Below, piece by piece: positions 18,273 through 27,753 of a stretch of 64,000 nt of DNA. The DNA is from Cupriavidus sp. 2SB. GTDB taxonomy: Bacteria; Pseudomonadota; Gammaproteobacteria; Burkholderiales; Burkholderiaceae. The position numbers were made by a program, and so were the translations under genes. Each line of letters begins with the position of its first letter. The first letter of the stretch is position 1. The notes under the pieces were generated by a model. It was not told the origin of the DNA, did no database searches, and was given only the letters and a program-made list of their open reading frames with translations. The stretch is from positions 1-64,000 of the forward strand of contig NZ_SCMX01000013.1 in assembly GCF_005503625.1 (NCBI RefSeq). The letters are read 5' to 3'.

Positions 18273-18689
18273 TTAGCGTCCGCTACCCGGCGCGGTTGTG
18301 CCGGTGCCCGGCATCGTGCCCGGAGTCGTGGCCGGGGTCGTGCCAACGGCCGGTGGCGTAGTCCCCGGTGCGGTTCGCGGATGCATGCCACCCGGATCGG
18401 TGGTGGTGCGGCCAGTCGTGTTGTTGCGGCGGGTGCTATCTGTGTTGCGGCCCGAGTCGTACGTGGACCCAGTGGCCGTCCCATCCGAGCGCGGGGACGC
18501 GCCGGTTGCATTGCCGGGTTTGGTGGCTGTGGGGCCGGGGTTGGTACTGGTGCCCGGCGCACCGCCGCTCACACCAGTGCCTGCACTCCCACCACCGGAG
18601 CCGCCACCACCAGAACCCTGTGCCAAAACTGCGCCGCTAGCGAGCAACGCTGAGGCTGCCAATACTGCCATGGTCTTTTGCATCTTCAT
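18273..18689 (-). CDS. Secreted low-complexity Gly/Ser/Thr/Pro-rich protein
   Basis: A 138-residue protein with a clear signal peptide (MKMQKTMAVLAASALLASGAVLAQ, cleaved after the Ala before Gln). The mature part consists almost entirely of Gly, Ser, Thr, Pro and Asn, including GSGGGGSGGGS and later TTP-type stretches. No domain is recognisable, and the mature chain is probably disordered in the periplasm or outside the cell. The ATG at 18689 follows AAGGAG at good spacing, and the signal peptide supports a real gene. Function unknown. Confidence 0.7.
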   Translation of the reverse strand: MKMQKTMAVLAASALLASGAVLAQGSGGGGSGGGSAGTGVSGGAPGTSTNPGPTATKPGNATGASPRSDGTATGSTYDSGRNTDSTRRNNTTGRTTTDPGGMHPRTAPGTTPPAVGTTPATTPGTMPGTGTTAPGSGR

Positions 18690-18901
18690 CTCGGACTCCT
18701 TGGAATTCGTTGCGAAGGAGCTAGAGGGTCTGCAATTCCCGTTCCGGCCGGGCTTATCGCCCGAATCACCATGAGTTGTGATGCGCGCGCCATGTCGATT
18801 GAAGAATGCGCGGGACACGGATGAAGAATTTGCGGGGAGGTTGTGCAGAGGGAGGGGGGCGGGGGCGCTGCAGCGAAATGCAAAGCAGAAACCCAAACAA
18901 A

Positions 18902-18925
18902 AAACCCGCCAAGGAAGGCGGGTTT
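18902..18925 (-). terminator. Terminator of tRNA-fMet
   Basis: AAACCCGCC (18902-18910) pairs with GGCGGGTTT (18917-18925) around a 6-base loop. Read on the minus strand it ends in a T-run, 26 bases beyond the 3' end of the tRNA gene. Confidence 0.85.
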
Positions 18926-18950
18926 GTTTGATTTCGACAGGTTGCGATGC

Positions 18951-19028
<78 letters not shown>

Positions 19029-19158
19029 TCCGTCGAAGAGGTGATTATAGGTGACCTGTTGGCGCATTGCAACAGAAACTTTGCCGATCCCTTTATCACG
19101 CTCGACCGGGCGCTTCACGGCGTCCGTAAAGCATTGGAGTGCGGATGCTCGGCGTCGT

Positions 19159-19923
19159 TCAAGCGGTGGGCGGTATTTCGCTTGTGCGGTGCCGCAGGGT
19201 CTGCCAATAAGAACTTTCGAACTCGAAGCTGTCGCGCTGCTGCAGGTCGTCGCGCTGCCAGATCACGCGGTCGCGGCGGACCGTCAGCATCCATGTGGTG
19301 GTGGCCAGCGGTTGGGGTGGGTCGAATGCCTTGGGCGTCAGCACCGCGCCGCAGATGCCAGGCTCGGGATCGCGCACGGCTGTGTAGAGGATCAGGCCGA
19401 TGCGGGCATCCCGAGCCGATTGGGCCAGTGCCTGGCACGCGGTGTAATCGTTCGGGGCCAACCAGCTTTCCGACGCCTGGTCGAAAGGAGGGGCGGTCAA
19501 CGCAATGCCGTCCGTGCGCACACCTACCTGGAACAGCGTCTGCGCACGAGCGTCGATGCGAGGCAGGTCGGGGCAGTCCATCAGGAAGCTCCAGCGCCAG
19601 TAGCCCAGTTCCGCGCAAGCCGTGCGGACGGTCTGGGCGCCATAGAACACGCCGGGGTCCGGGCCGCCGCGAAAGCGCGATCCCCACGCCGTGGGCGGAT
19701 AACGGAACGGGGTGAACATCAGGTAGTGCAGGTGACGGGCGTCGGGAGGGATCGCCGGTTTGCCGGCGTCGAGCACGGCTTCGAGGACAGCCTGTTCTTC
19801 CAGTGTGTCGACGAGGGGCATGGTCGAGACCACATGCTGGGCTTCCACAGCTCGCCACAGTGTGAGCGCGAATGGCTTGCGCTCAGATGCGACCACGGGT
19901 GGCGTCCAGGTAGTGAACGACAC
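19159..19923 (-). CDS. RES-domain toxin (NAD+-targeting)
   Basis: A 254-residue RES-family protein. Characterised members are NAD+ phosphorylases or glycohydrolases that deplete NAD+ when released from their antitoxin. The RES core is recognisable in GSRFRGGPDPGVFYGA and the helix TVRTACAELGYWRW, with conserved Arg, Tyr and Glu. A late Ser (FEFESSYWQ) fits the third catalytic position. The start is a GTG at 19923 and overlaps the antitoxin gene by 41 bases, as in coupled toxin-antitoxin pairs. At 254 residues it is longer than the common 150-residue toxins and belongs to the longer RES group. Confidence 0.85.
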   Translation of the reverse strand: MSFTTWTPPVVASERKPFALTLWRAVEAQHVVSTMPLVDTLEEQAVLEAVLDAGKPAIPPDARHLHYLMFTPFRYPPTAWGSRFRGGPDPGVFYGAQTVRTACAELGYWRWSFLMDCPDLPRIDARAQTLFQVGVRTDGIALTAPPFDQASESWLAPNDYTACQALAQSARDARIGLILYTAVRDPEPGICGAVLTPKAFDPPQPLATTTWMLTVRRDRVIWQRDDLQQRDSFEFESSYWQTLRHRTSEIPPTA

Positions 19924-20272
19924 GGACGAGACCTTCGGTGGTACGGATCAGTTCGAGCGGCTTGCCGCCGAGGGCGAGGTTGTCATGGGTGAGCCAGAGA
20001 CGGGCTTGTTCATCATGGCCCAGGATGGCGTCGAGCGAGCGAAACAGGCGCACAAACAGGACGCCGAACTCCCATTCCTTGCGATGCGTATCGAGTACAT
20101 AGCCGCCCGAGGCCATGCGAGACACCGATGCGGTGCTGATGCCCAGCACGCTGGCCACGATGGCCTGGCTGATGCCCAGGAAGCCGGCCGCCCGCATGAC
20201 GGCCTTGGTCAGCGTCACGCCAGGGTCGGGGCTGCCGCCGGGTTCGGTCTCCGGAATCTGCCTCGATTGCAT
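19883..20272 (-). CDS. Xre/MbcA/ParS-type antitoxin
   Basis: A 129-residue DUF2384-type antitoxin. The N-terminal half holds a helix-turn-helix (LGISQAIVASVLGISTASVSRM). The C-terminal half carries the toxin-binding domain, with RLFRSLDAILGHDEQARLWL and the terminal DNLALGGKPLELIRTTEGL, where a conserved C-terminal loop blocks the RES active site in known pairs. It lies directly upstream of the toxin, overlapping it, and as the DNA-binding partner is expected to autoregulate the operon. Confidence 0.87.
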   Translation of the reverse strand: MQSRQIPETEPGGSPDPGVTLTKAVMRAAGFLGISQAIVASVLGISTASVSRMASGGYVLDTHRKEWEFGVLFVRLFRSLDAILGHDEQARLWLTHDNLALGGKPLELIRTTEGLVRVVHYLDATRGRI

Positions 20273-20361
20273 CGCTCTGCTCCTGTTTCTTGAGAAACAT
20301 TATAGGTAGCAGGTTTCAGAAGGGAAGGTGGATTTCCGGGCGAGGGCGCTAGGGGCAACCC

Positions 20362-21597
20362 TTAATAGGTTTCGATGTGAAGGCGTCCCTCGGCGCGCAG
20401 GGCAGTTTCGATCTCGGACCACGCGTGCCCCGCACTCGCACAGACATCGGCGAATGCCCGCAACACGCCTTCCTCCATGCCTTTGAGTCCGCAGATATAG
20501 ATGTGACCATGCGGGTCGGCCAGCAGGGCGGCCACGCTGGCCGGCGCCTCGCGGATGGCGTCCTGCACGTAGCGGCGGGGTACGTCGGCGTCGCGCGAGA
20601 ACGCGAAGTGGATATCGAGGAAGTCCTTCGGCAGCTTCAGCAATGGGCCGAAGTACGGCAGCTCCCGGCGATTTCGCGCGCCGAAGAACAGCAGCCGCCG
20701 GCCGGCGAAATGCTCCATGTTGCGACGCATGCGCTCGGTCATCGCGCGCATCGGTGCAGAACCCGTGCCGGTGCAGATCATCATGATGCTGGCCTCGCGA
20801 TGGTTCGGCATCAGGAACGTGCTGCCGAACGGCCCGACCACCTGCACCGTGTCGCCTTTGTTCAGGTCGCAAAGGAAGCTCGACGCCACGCCTCGCACCG
20901 GATTGCCATCGTGATCGACATCCACGCGTTTCACGGTCAGGGCGAGGTTGTTGTAGCCGGGGCGCTCGCCATCGCGCGGGCTGGCGACCGAATACATGCG
21001 GATGTAGTGCGGCTTGCCGGACGCATCCACACCAGGCGGCACGATGCCGATGGCCTGACCCTCCAGGATCGGAAAGAACTGACTGCCGAAGTCGAGCACG
21101 ATGTGATGGATGTCGCTCGATGCATCGGCCTCGGTCAGCCGGTAGTTGCCTGCCACCGTCGCGGTGGCAGGCGTGCGCAGGCCGTGGAGATTGACATAGG
21201 GGTGCGCGGCCGACCACGGCGCGCGGGCCGAGGTGTGGCGGCTGGTTTCCACCTGCTGAACGGGGGTGTCCACTGCCCCAAGACCATCGGGTGCGGCATC
21301 GATGGCGATAGCGGTAGCAGAAACTTCGGGCGGCACCTCTGCGGGCAGCTCATCCCACAGCAACTGCGCGTCGATGGGATAGGCATCGGCCTTATGCACC
21401 GTGCGCCAGTTATCAATGGCGCCCGTGGGGCAGGGCGAGAGGCAGGCACCGCACGCGTTGCAGACATCGGCCTTGACCACGTAGTTGCGGTCGTCGTGCG
21501 TGATGGCGTCGATCGGGCAGGTGTCTTCGCACGTGTTGCAGCGAATGCAGATTTCCGGATCGATCAGGTGTTGCTTGATGAGGTCGGCGGCGCCCAT
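20362..21597 (-). CDS. boxA: Benzoyl-CoA 2,3-epoxidase subunit A (reductase)
   Basis: A 411-residue BoxA, the NADPH-dependent flavoprotein reductase that supplies electrons to BoxB. The N-terminus carries two [4Fe-4S] motifs: C17-x2-C20-x2-C23-x3-C27 and C46-x2-C49-x2-C52-x3-C56. After an Ala/Pro-rich linker comes a ferredoxin-NADP reductase domain (about 150-410) with the FAD-binding [12 protein letters not shown] and NADP-binding [14 protein letters not shown]. The ATG at 21597 gives the family N-terminus. It is the last gene of the boxC-boxB-boxA operon, 34 bp after boxB. Confidence 0.95.
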   Translation of the reverse strand: MGAADLIKQHLIDPEICIRCNTCEDTCPIDAITHDDRNYVVKADVCNACGACLSPCPTGAIDNWRTVHKADAYPIDAQLLWDELPAEVPPEVSATAIAIDAAPDGLGAVDTPVQQVETSRHTSARAPWSAAHPYVNLHGLRTPATATVAGNYRLTEADASSDIHHIVLDFGSQFFPILEGQAIGIVPPGVDASGKPHYIRMYSVASPRDGERPGYNNLALTVKRVDVDHDGNPVRGVASSFLCDLNKGDTVQVVGPFGSTFLMPNHREASIMMICTGTGSAPMRAMTERMRRNMEHFAGRRLLFFGARNRRELPYFGPLLKLPKDFLDIHFAFSRDADVPRRYVQDAIREAPASVAALLADPHGHIYICGLKGMEEGVLRAFADVCASAGHAWSEIETALRAEGRLHIETY

Positions 21598-21631
21598 GGT
21601 GAGTCGAAGTTCGTGTCGGGTTGGATCGGAG

Positions 21632-23056
21632 TCAGTTGAAGCGCACGTATTCGAAATCCACGGGTTGCCGGTTGATGCCGATGGCCGGCGGTGCGATCCA
21701 GTTGGCAAACTTGCCCGGGGCTACCACGCGGCCCATCAGTGATGCCACGAAGCGGCGGTCTGCTTCCGTGGCCAGCCACTTGTCTTCGTTCGCGTTCCAT
21801 TCGGCCTCGCTAATGACCTCGCCAGCGGGCGACACGTGCAGGTTGGCCAGCGTACCGATCTTGCGGTTGAATGCCTTGTGCGGCACGGTCAGGCGGAAGT
21901 CGATGCCGGCTTTCTCGATCACCTTGTTCCAGCGCGCCACGCCGCCCATCGAATCCTTGATGTAGTCGTCGCGCAGCACCTCGTTCAGCGCGTTCAGCAT
22001 CGGCACCTCGCGTTCGCCGAGCCGGCCATCCTTGACTTCGAGAATGCGGTAGACATCGCTCTTGAGCACGTGGTCGTCGGCGCGCTTGCCTTCCTCGAAG
22101 CGGCCCTTGAGGCCGGCACTATAGAAGGTGGCCGCGTTCGACGACTGGTCAGCGCCGAACAGGTCGATGGTCACGCTGTAGTGGAAGTTCAGGTAGCGCT
22201 GAATGGTTTCCAGATCGATCACGCCAGCCGCGCGCACATCGGCGGGATCGCGGATATCGCGCTCGCGCATCACCTCGCAGGTGCGCTGGATCACGCGTGA
22301 CACCCCGGACTCGCCCACGAACATGTGATGCGCTTCCTCTGTCAGCATGAAGCGGGTGGTGCGGGCCAGCGGATCGAAACCCGATTCGGCCAGCGCGCAG
22401 AGCTGGAACTTGCCGTCGCGGTCCGTGAAATACGTGAACATGAAGAAGGCCAGCCAGTCCGGCGTGCGCTCGTTGAAGGCCCCCAGGATGCGCGGGTTGT
22501 CCTCGTCGCCGGAGCGTCGGCCCAGCAGCGCTTCGGCTTCCTCGCGGCCATCGCGGCCGAAGTGCCGGTGCAGCAGGTAGACCATCGCCCAAAGGTGACG
22601 CCCTTCCTCCACGTTCACCTGGAACAGGTTGCGCAAGTCGTACAGCGATGGCGCTGTCAGGCCCAGGTGACGCTGCTGCTCCACCGAGGCCGGCTCGGTG
22701 TCGCCCTGCGTGACGATGATGCGGCGCAGGTTGGCACGATGTTCGCCGGGTACTTCCTGCCAGGCCGCTTCGCCCTTGTGCTCGCCAAAGTGGATGCGGC
22801 GCTCGGCATCGGCCGGTTGGAGGAAGATGCCCCAGCGATAGTCGGGCATCTTCACGTGATCGAAATGTGCCCAGCCGGAAGGATCGACCGATACGGCCGT
22901 GCGCAGGTAGACATCGTAGCCGTGGGAGCCATCGGGACCCATGTCCTGCCACCAGTCGAGGAACGCCGGCTGCCAGTGTTCCAGCGCGCGTTGCAGCGTG
23001 CGGTCCCCGGCCAGATTGACGTTGTTCGGAATCTTCTGGCTGTAGTCGATGTTCAT
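21632..23056 (-). CDS. boxB: Benzoyl-CoA 2,3-epoxidase subunit B (oxygenase)
   Basis: A 474-residue BoxB, the diiron oxygenase that converts benzoyl-CoA and O2 to the 2,3-epoxide. Candidate diiron ligands are E121, E151 and H154 (EEGRHLW), D212, and E241 with H244 (TEEAHHMF). All fall one residue after the positions I recall for the Azoarcus enzyme, so the site looks intact. The ATG at 23056 follows AGGAGA. It is the second gene of the operon, 40 bp after boxC. Confidence 0.96.
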   Translation of the reverse strand: MNIDYSQKIPNNVNLAGDRTLQRALEHWQPAFLDWWQDMGPDGSHGYDVYLRTAVSVDPSGWAHFDHVKMPDYRWGIFLQPADAERRIHFGEHKGEAAWQEVPGEHRANLRRIIVTQGDTEPASVEQQRHLGLTAPSLYDLRNLFQVNVEEGRHLWAMVYLLHRHFGRDGREEAEALLGRRSGDEDNPRILGAFNERTPDWLAFFMFTYFTDRDGKFQLCALAESGFDPLARTTRFMLTEEAHHMFVGESGVSRVIQRTCEVMRERDIRDPADVRAAGVIDLETIQRYLNFHYSVTIDLFGADQSSNAATFYSAGLKGRFEEGKRADDHVLKSDVYRILEVKDGRLGEREVPMLNALNEVLRDDYIKDSMGGVARWNKVIEKAGIDFRLTVPHKAFNRKIGTLANLHVSPAGEVISEAEWNANEDKWLATEADRRFVASLMGRVVAPGKFANWIAPPAIGINRQPVDFEYVRFN

Positions 23057-23096
23057 GGGGTCTCCTCTTATATGAATGGGTTTGGCAGGGGAGGGG

Positions 23097-24779
23097 TCAG
23101 ACCCGGTCCCAGTCGAAGCGCGGCTTGTTGCCCGTGCCGAAAACCTTGAGCGCGCCCTGTTCGCCCACGGCATTGGGGCGATTGAAAATCCAGTTCTGCC
23201 ACGCGGTCAGGCGGCCGAAGATACGGGTTTCCATCGTCTCCTTGCCGCCAAAGCGGAGGTTGGCTTCCAGCCCGGTCAATGCATCGGGCGAGAGGCTTGC
23301 GCGTTCTTCGAGCGCGATGCGAATTTCATCGTCCCAGTCGATGTCGTCGAGCGCTGCCGTGACGAGTCCCAATTGCTCGGCTTGATCGGCGTCGAGTGGT
23401 TGTCCCACCGCTTCGCGCACAGCGGCGATGTCGGATGCATCCTCGTAGAAGCGCGCTGCGAGCCGCGTGAGGCCATTCGGCATCGGATATCGGCTGAAGT
23501 TTGCCGAGTGAACGTGGAGGCAGGGCGTCTCATCTTGAGCGTCGGGCAACAGCAGCATGTAGGTGCGATCCGCTGCGAGCGCCAATTCCAGCAGCGTCCC
23601 GGCAAAGCACGAGCCCGGCTCGACAAGTGCGAACAGGCTGCGCGACGACACGTCGAGCCGCGCCAGCGTACGGCGCAACATGCCGATGGTCTCGCGCACG
23701 AACCAGTGGCTGGCGTGGGCATCCATCAGTGCATCGGCGGCCAGTACTTGCGCGGCATCGCCCTCGGTCTTCAGAATCCACATGCCGATGTCGAGATGGT
23801 TCGTGCGCAGTGTGAGGATGGCGTCGTCGAGTTCGCGCGCCATCTTGAGCGGCCACCACTGGGCGCCAGCGGCGAGCAGGCCGGGCAGATCGGTCGGTTG
23901 GTCCGATGCAGGTGCCGCAACCGTGATGGTGGCGCGGCGCGTGTCGGGATCGACATCGACGTGTACGGTGTCATAGCGATAGCCGTTGTCCTCGACCTTG
24001 CGTGCGAGCGGCGTCAACGTGATGCCAGCAGCGTCCGAGGGCCGATCGCTCTGGGCAGCCAGTGCCTGCGCACGTTCGCGCACGTGCTCGGCAAATCGCG
24101 CTGGCTTGACCACCTCGTCCACCAGCCGCCAGTCGCGAGCCCGCTGGCCGCGCACGCCCTCGGTGGTCAGGCAAAAGATGTCGGCGTGGTCGCGGCGGAC
24201 GCGGCGCTTGTCCGTCACGCGGGTGAGACCGCCGGTGCCGGGCAGTACGGCGAGCAGGGGAACCTCGGGCAGGCTGACGGCTGACGAGCGGTCGTCCACG
24301 AGCACGATCTCGTCGCAGGCCAGCGCCAACTCATAGCCGCCGCCAGCCGTGGTGCCGTTGCAGGCGGCGATGAACTTCAGGCCGGAGTGGCGGCTCGCGT
24401 CCTCGATGCCATTGCGTGTTTCGTTGGTGAACTTGCAGAAGTTCACCTTCCACGCGTGGCTGGATTTCCCAAGCATGAAGATATTGGCGCCCGAGCAGAA
24501 GATGCGGTCACGGGCGCTGGTGATGACCACAGTGCGGACTTCCGGATGCTCGAAGCGGATGCGTTGCAGCGCGTCGTGCAGTTCGATGTCCACCCCGAGA
24601 TCGTAGGAATTGAGTTTCAGCGTGTAGCCGGGACGCAGCCCACCTTCCTCATCAACGCCCATCGCCAGTGTGGCGACCGGGCCGTCAAACGCGAGCTTCC
24701 AGTGGCGGTAGTGCGCAGGATCGCGCTCGAACGTGACAGGCGAGGGCGCGGGTTCGGCGACGTTGAGGTCCGTCGGCAT
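23097..24779 (-). CDS. boxC: 2,3-Epoxybenzoyl-CoA dihydrolase
   Basis: A 560-residue BoxC. It hydrolyses the benzoyl-CoA epoxide with ring cleavage, releasing formate and 3,4-dehydroadipyl-CoA semialdehyde. The N-terminal half is crotonase-fold, with CSGANIFMLGKSSHAWKVNF and the oxyanion-hole region ACNGTTAGGGYELALACDEI. A second crotonase-like half follows. Length is typical. It is the first gene of the boxCBA operon. The ATG at 24779 follows GGAGACATCCCC, and palindromic TGCA-containing sites lie 18-60 bases upstream. Confidence 0.95.
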   Translation of the reverse strand: MPTDLNVAEPAPSPVTFERDPAHYRHWKLAFDGPVATLAMGVDEEGGLRPGYTLKLNSYDLGVDIELHDALQRIRFEHPEVRTVVITSARDRIFCSGANIFMLGKSSHAWKVNFCKFTNETRNGIEDASRHSGLKFIAACNGTTAGGGYELALACDEIVLVDDRSSAVSLPEVPLLAVLPGTGGLTRVTDKRRVRRDHADIFCLTTEGVRGQRARDWRLVDEVVKPARFAEHVRERAQALAAQSDRPSDAAGITLTPLARKVEDNGYRYDTVHVDVDPDTRRATITVAAPASDQPTDLPGLLAAGAQWWPLKMARELDDAILTLRTNHLDIGMWILKTEGDAAQVLAADALMDAHASHWFVRETIGMLRRTLARLDVSSRSLFALVEPGSCFAGTLLELALAADRTYMLLLPDAQDETPCLHVHSANFSRYPMPNGLTRLAARFYEDASDIAAVREAVGQPLDADQAEQLGLVTAALDDIDWDDEIRIALEERASLSPDALTGLEANLRFGGKETMETRIFGRLTAWQNWIFNRPNAVGEQGALKVFGTGNKPRFDWDRV

Positions 24780-24796
24780 GGGGATGTCTCCTTCGG

Positions 24797-24837
24797 TGCA
24801 CTATAGTGCCGTATCGTTTGGCATGAAATATAGTGCA
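24797..24837. promoter_or_regulatory. Candidate BoxR operator upstream of boxC
   Basis: GCACTATAGTGC (24798-24809) is a perfect 12-base palindrome. TATAGTGCA (24829-24837) and its reverse complement TGCACTATA (24797-24805) share one 9-base half-site. The same half-site recurs upstream of the ligase gene at 25937-25945. TGCA-centred repeats are the known recognition element of the BzdR/BoxR regulators. Confidence 0.65.
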
Positions 24838-24897
24838 CTGTCAGGCGCGTTGCAAGGCCGCCGGAACCCTACCTTTTCCCGCTCGGGTCGAAGGGCG

Positions 24898-25848
24898 TCA
24901 ATGTGACGCCGGTACCAGCATGGCCTGCAGCGCCTTGAGGGAGGTGGAAGCGTCCTGACCGCTGGTATCGAGCGATACGTCGGCACGCGAGTAGAGCGGC
25001 GTGCGGGCCTGCAGGATGCGGCGCAGGTCGGCCATGGCTTCACGGTTGCCTTCCATGGGGCGCATGTCGCCCTGGGCCACCACACGCGCCATGTGTTCCT
25101 CGGGCGAGGTCCGTACCCAAACCGTGAAGCACCGGGCCAGCAGCAGGTTAAATGTGGCCGGTTCCGAGACAAGGCTGCCCGGCGCGGCCAGCACCATGGT
25201 GTCGTGCTCGCGCAGCACGCGATCCAGTGCGCGGCTTTCATAGCGACGATAGGCCGCCTGGCCGTACAGCGAGTGGATTTCAGACAGGCTGGCGCCGGCT
25301 TCACGCTCGATCACTGCATTGAGTTCGACGAACGGCATCCCCTCGGCCGCGGCCAGTGCGCGCCCCAGCGTGGACTTTCCGGCGCCGCGCAGGCCAATCA
25401 GCGCGATGCGTCGATGCCGTGCATCGCGTGATTCCGCCGGGGCAAGCGCGTGGCGGGCGGCGTCGCGAACGCGCGCCAGATCGCCGGCTGGCAGTTGGGC
25501 GAGCCATTGCACCAGTTGGGAGAACTCGGCGGCGCGATGGCCGGACTGGCCCGCACCATCGATATGGCCGTCCACCTCTGCCAGTACCACGGGCAGGGGT
25601 ACGTCGAGTGCGCTGGCCACCTGGCGCAGCAGCAGCACCGACGCATTGCCGGTGCCGGTCTCCAGATTGGCGAGATAACGTTCCGAGACATCGGCGCCGC
25701 GCGCCAAGTCCTTGCGCGACATGCCGCGCGCCGCGCGTAGCGAGCGGATGCGCTCGCCCAGGTGCGTGAGATAGGGGTCGCGCTCGCCCGTGGCGCGAGG
25801 TTCGGCGCTGGTGCCTGGCGTCAGGAGCGATTCGGGATCTCGGCGCAT
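24898..25848 (-). CDS. boxR: Benzoyl-CoA-responsive repressor BoxR (Xre-shikimate kinase fusion)
   Basis: A 316-residue fusion regulator. An N-terminal XRE helix-turn-helix (about 27-90, with MSRKDLARGADVSERYLANL) is joined to a C-terminal shikimate kinase-like domain. The P-loop is at 152-160 (GLRGAGKST). In BzdR/BoxR the kinase-like domain binds benzoyl-CoA and releases repression rather than acting as an enzyme. It is transcribed leftward, divergent from the ligase gene and 118 bp before boxC. It probably controls both operons and itself through the TATAGTGCA sites. Confidence 0.93.
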   Translation of the reverse strand: MRRDPESLLTPGTSAEPRATGERDPYLTHLGERIRSLRAARGMSRKDLARGADVSERYLANLETGTGNASVLLLRQVASALDVPLPVVLAEVDGHIDGAGQSGHRAAEFSQLVQWLAQLPAGDLARVRDAARHALAPAESRDARHRRIALIGLRGAGKSTLGRALAAAEGMPFVELNAVIEREAGASLSEIHSLYGQAAYRRYESRALDRVLREHDTMVLAAPGSLVSEPATFNLLLARCFTVWVRTSPEEHMARVVAQGDMRPMEGNREAMADLRRILQARTPLYSRADVSLDTSGQDASTSLKALQAMLVPASH

Positions 25849-25936
25849 GCTGGGTTCGGTCAGAAGAAATGTGTGAGACGTTTCGGTAATGCAGTGAAGC
25901 GGGGCGCGCGCATTATACGGCGGCTACCCTCGGTTA

Positions 25937-25996
25937 TATAGTGCATACCCTCGCTTGCATAATAGTCGCATAATAGTCGATATGAAATAAAATGCA
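25937..25996. promoter_or_regulatory. Candidate BoxR operator between boxR and ligase gene
   Basis: TATAGTGCA (25937-25945) matches the half-site upstream of boxC. Further TGCA cores lie at 25956-25959 and 25993-25996. Two exact 11-base direct repeats, GCATAATAGTC (25957-25967 and 25968-25978), lie between them. The stretch is AT-rich and sits in the divergent 256-base gap. Confidence 0.6.
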
Positions 25997-26104
25997 TCGC
26001 ATAACCTCCGGCGGATGCGCGGACCGGACAAGAAGACAAACTGCTGACAGCCACACGGGCCGCATTTGGACTTTCGATGACCCGGTTGGCCAGAGGAGTG
26101 AGAC

Positions 26105-27712
26105 ATGCCCCCAACTTCCAGTGCCGCCGAGGCGACCCCGGTGACGGCGCTTCCTGCGCGCTACAACGCCGCCGACGACTTGCTCTCGCGCAATCTTCGC
26201 GCCGGCCGTGGCGGCAAGCCCGCATATATCGATGATGCGGGCGCGCTCACCTATGCCGAACTCGATGCGCGCAGCCGGCGTTTTGCGGGGGCGCTGCGTC
26301 AGGCAGGTTTTCGTCGTGAGGAGCGCGTGCTGTTATGCGCGCTCGACACCATCGATTTTCCCACCGCATTTCTTGGCTGCCTGCTGGCTGGCGTGGTGCC
26401 GGTGGCAGTCAACACACTGCTTACCGTCGACGATTACGCGTACATGCTGGAGCACAGCGGCGCGCGCGCCGTGGTGGTGTCCGCTCCCCTGCTGCCCATG
26501 ATGCGCAACGCCATGGACAAGGCAGCGCTGTCGCCAGAGATCATCGCGGCCGCTCCCCACACCGACCCGGGCGAGGGATTGCCGACCGTGGGGAACTTGG
26601 CGGACACCGCCGCGCCTCTCGAACAGGCCGTGGCGACGGGCCCGGACGATATCGCGTTCTGGCTCTACTCGTCGGGCTCTACAGGGCGGCCGAAAGGCAC
26701 AGTGCATACCCACGGCAACCTCTTTCATACCGCCGATCTCTACGCACGCCAGGTGCTCGGCATTCGCGAGGACGACGTGGTGTTCTCGGCGGCCAAGCTG
26801 TTCTTTGCCTACGGACTGGGCAATGCACTGACCTTTCCGATGTCGGTGGGCGCCACGACGGTGCTGATGGCCGAGCGGCCCACGCCGCAAGCGGTATTCC
26901 AGCGGCTGACCGCGCATCGTCCCACGGTGTTCTGCGGGGTGCCGACCTTGTTCGCCGGCATGCTTGCCAGCGCAGACCTGCCCGAGCGGGCCAGCGTAGC
27001 GCTGCGCGTCTGCACATCGGCCGGCGAGGCGCTGCCGCGCGACATCGGTGACCGCTTTCTTGCGCATTTCGGCTGCGACATCCTCGATGGCATCGGCTCC
27101 ACGGAGATGCTGCACATCTTCCTGTCGAACCGTCCGGGCGAGGTACGCTACGGCACCACGGGCAAGCCTGTGCCCGGCTACGAGCTGAAGTTGCTCGACG
27201 AACAGGGGCAGCCCTGCGCAGCGGGTGAGATCGGCGATCTCTATATCAAGGGGCCATCGGCGGCGCTGATGTACTGGTGCAATCGTGACAAGAGCCGCGA
27301 TACGTTCCAGGGCGCCTGGACGCGCAGCGGAGACAAGTATGTCTGCGATGCGGATGGCTATTACACGTACGCGGGCCGCAGCGACGACATGCTCAAGGTG
27401 GGCGGCATCTACGTATCGCCGTTCGAGGTAGAGGCGGCGCTGGCCCAGCATCCGGCCGTGCTGGAAGCCGCCGTGATTGGCGTGACCGATGCCGATGAAC
27501 TGGTCAAGCCAAAGGCATTCGTGGTACTGCGCCCCGGACAGCAATGGCACGACGGCATGGCGGGCGAGTTGCAGGCGTTCGTCAAGACGAAGCTGGCGCC
27601 GTACAAGTATCCGCGCCAGATCGAATGCGTGGCCGAGTTGCCGAAGACGGCCACTGGCAAGATCCAACGGTTCCGCCTGCGCCAGCGCGAGGACGCAGCA
27701 CGGGTGGCGTGA
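26105..27712 (+). CDS. bclA: Benzoate-CoA ligase
   Basis: A 535-residue AMP-forming acyl-CoA synthetase that activates benzoate to benzoyl-CoA with ATP, the first step of the box pathway. The ATP-binding P-loop is at 188-201 (YSSGSTGRPKGTVH). The substrate-pocket region AAKLFFAYGLGNALTFPM is characteristic of benzoate-CoA ligases. The hinge YAGRSDDMLKVGG and the catalytic Lys in ATGKIQRF are intact. The ATG at 26105 follows AGAGGAG. It is the first gene of the rightward operon, followed by the hydrolase and the ABC importer. Confidence 0.95.
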   Translation: MPPTSSAAEATPVTALPARYNAADDLLSRNLRAGRGGKPAYIDDAGALTYAELDARSRRFAGALRQAGFRREERVLLCALDTIDFPTAFLGCLLAGVVPVAVNTLLTVDDYAYMLEHSGARAVVVSAPLLPMMRNAMDKAALSPEIIAAAPHTDPGEGLPTVGNLADTAAPLEQAVATGPDDIAFWLYSSGSTGRPKGTVHTHGNLFHTADLYARQVLGIREDDVVFSAAKLFFAYGLGNALTFPMSVGATTVLMAERPTPQAVFQRLTAHRPTVFCGVPTLFAGMLASADLPERASVALRVCTSAGEALPRDIGDRFLAHFGCDILDGIGSTEMLHIFLSNRPGEVRYGTTGKPVPGYELKLLDEQGQPCAAGEIGDLYIKGPSAALMYWCNRDKSRDTFQGAWTRSGDKYVCDADGYYTYAGRSDDMLKVGGIYVSPFEVEAALAQHPAVLEAAVIGVTDADELVKPKAFVVLRPGQQWHDGMAGELQAFVKTKLAPYKYPRQIECVAELPKTATGKIQRFRLRQREDAARVA

Positions 27713-27753
27713 GGCGCGGCGTGAAGTGAAGGGCAGCGAGGCAGGGTGATGAC

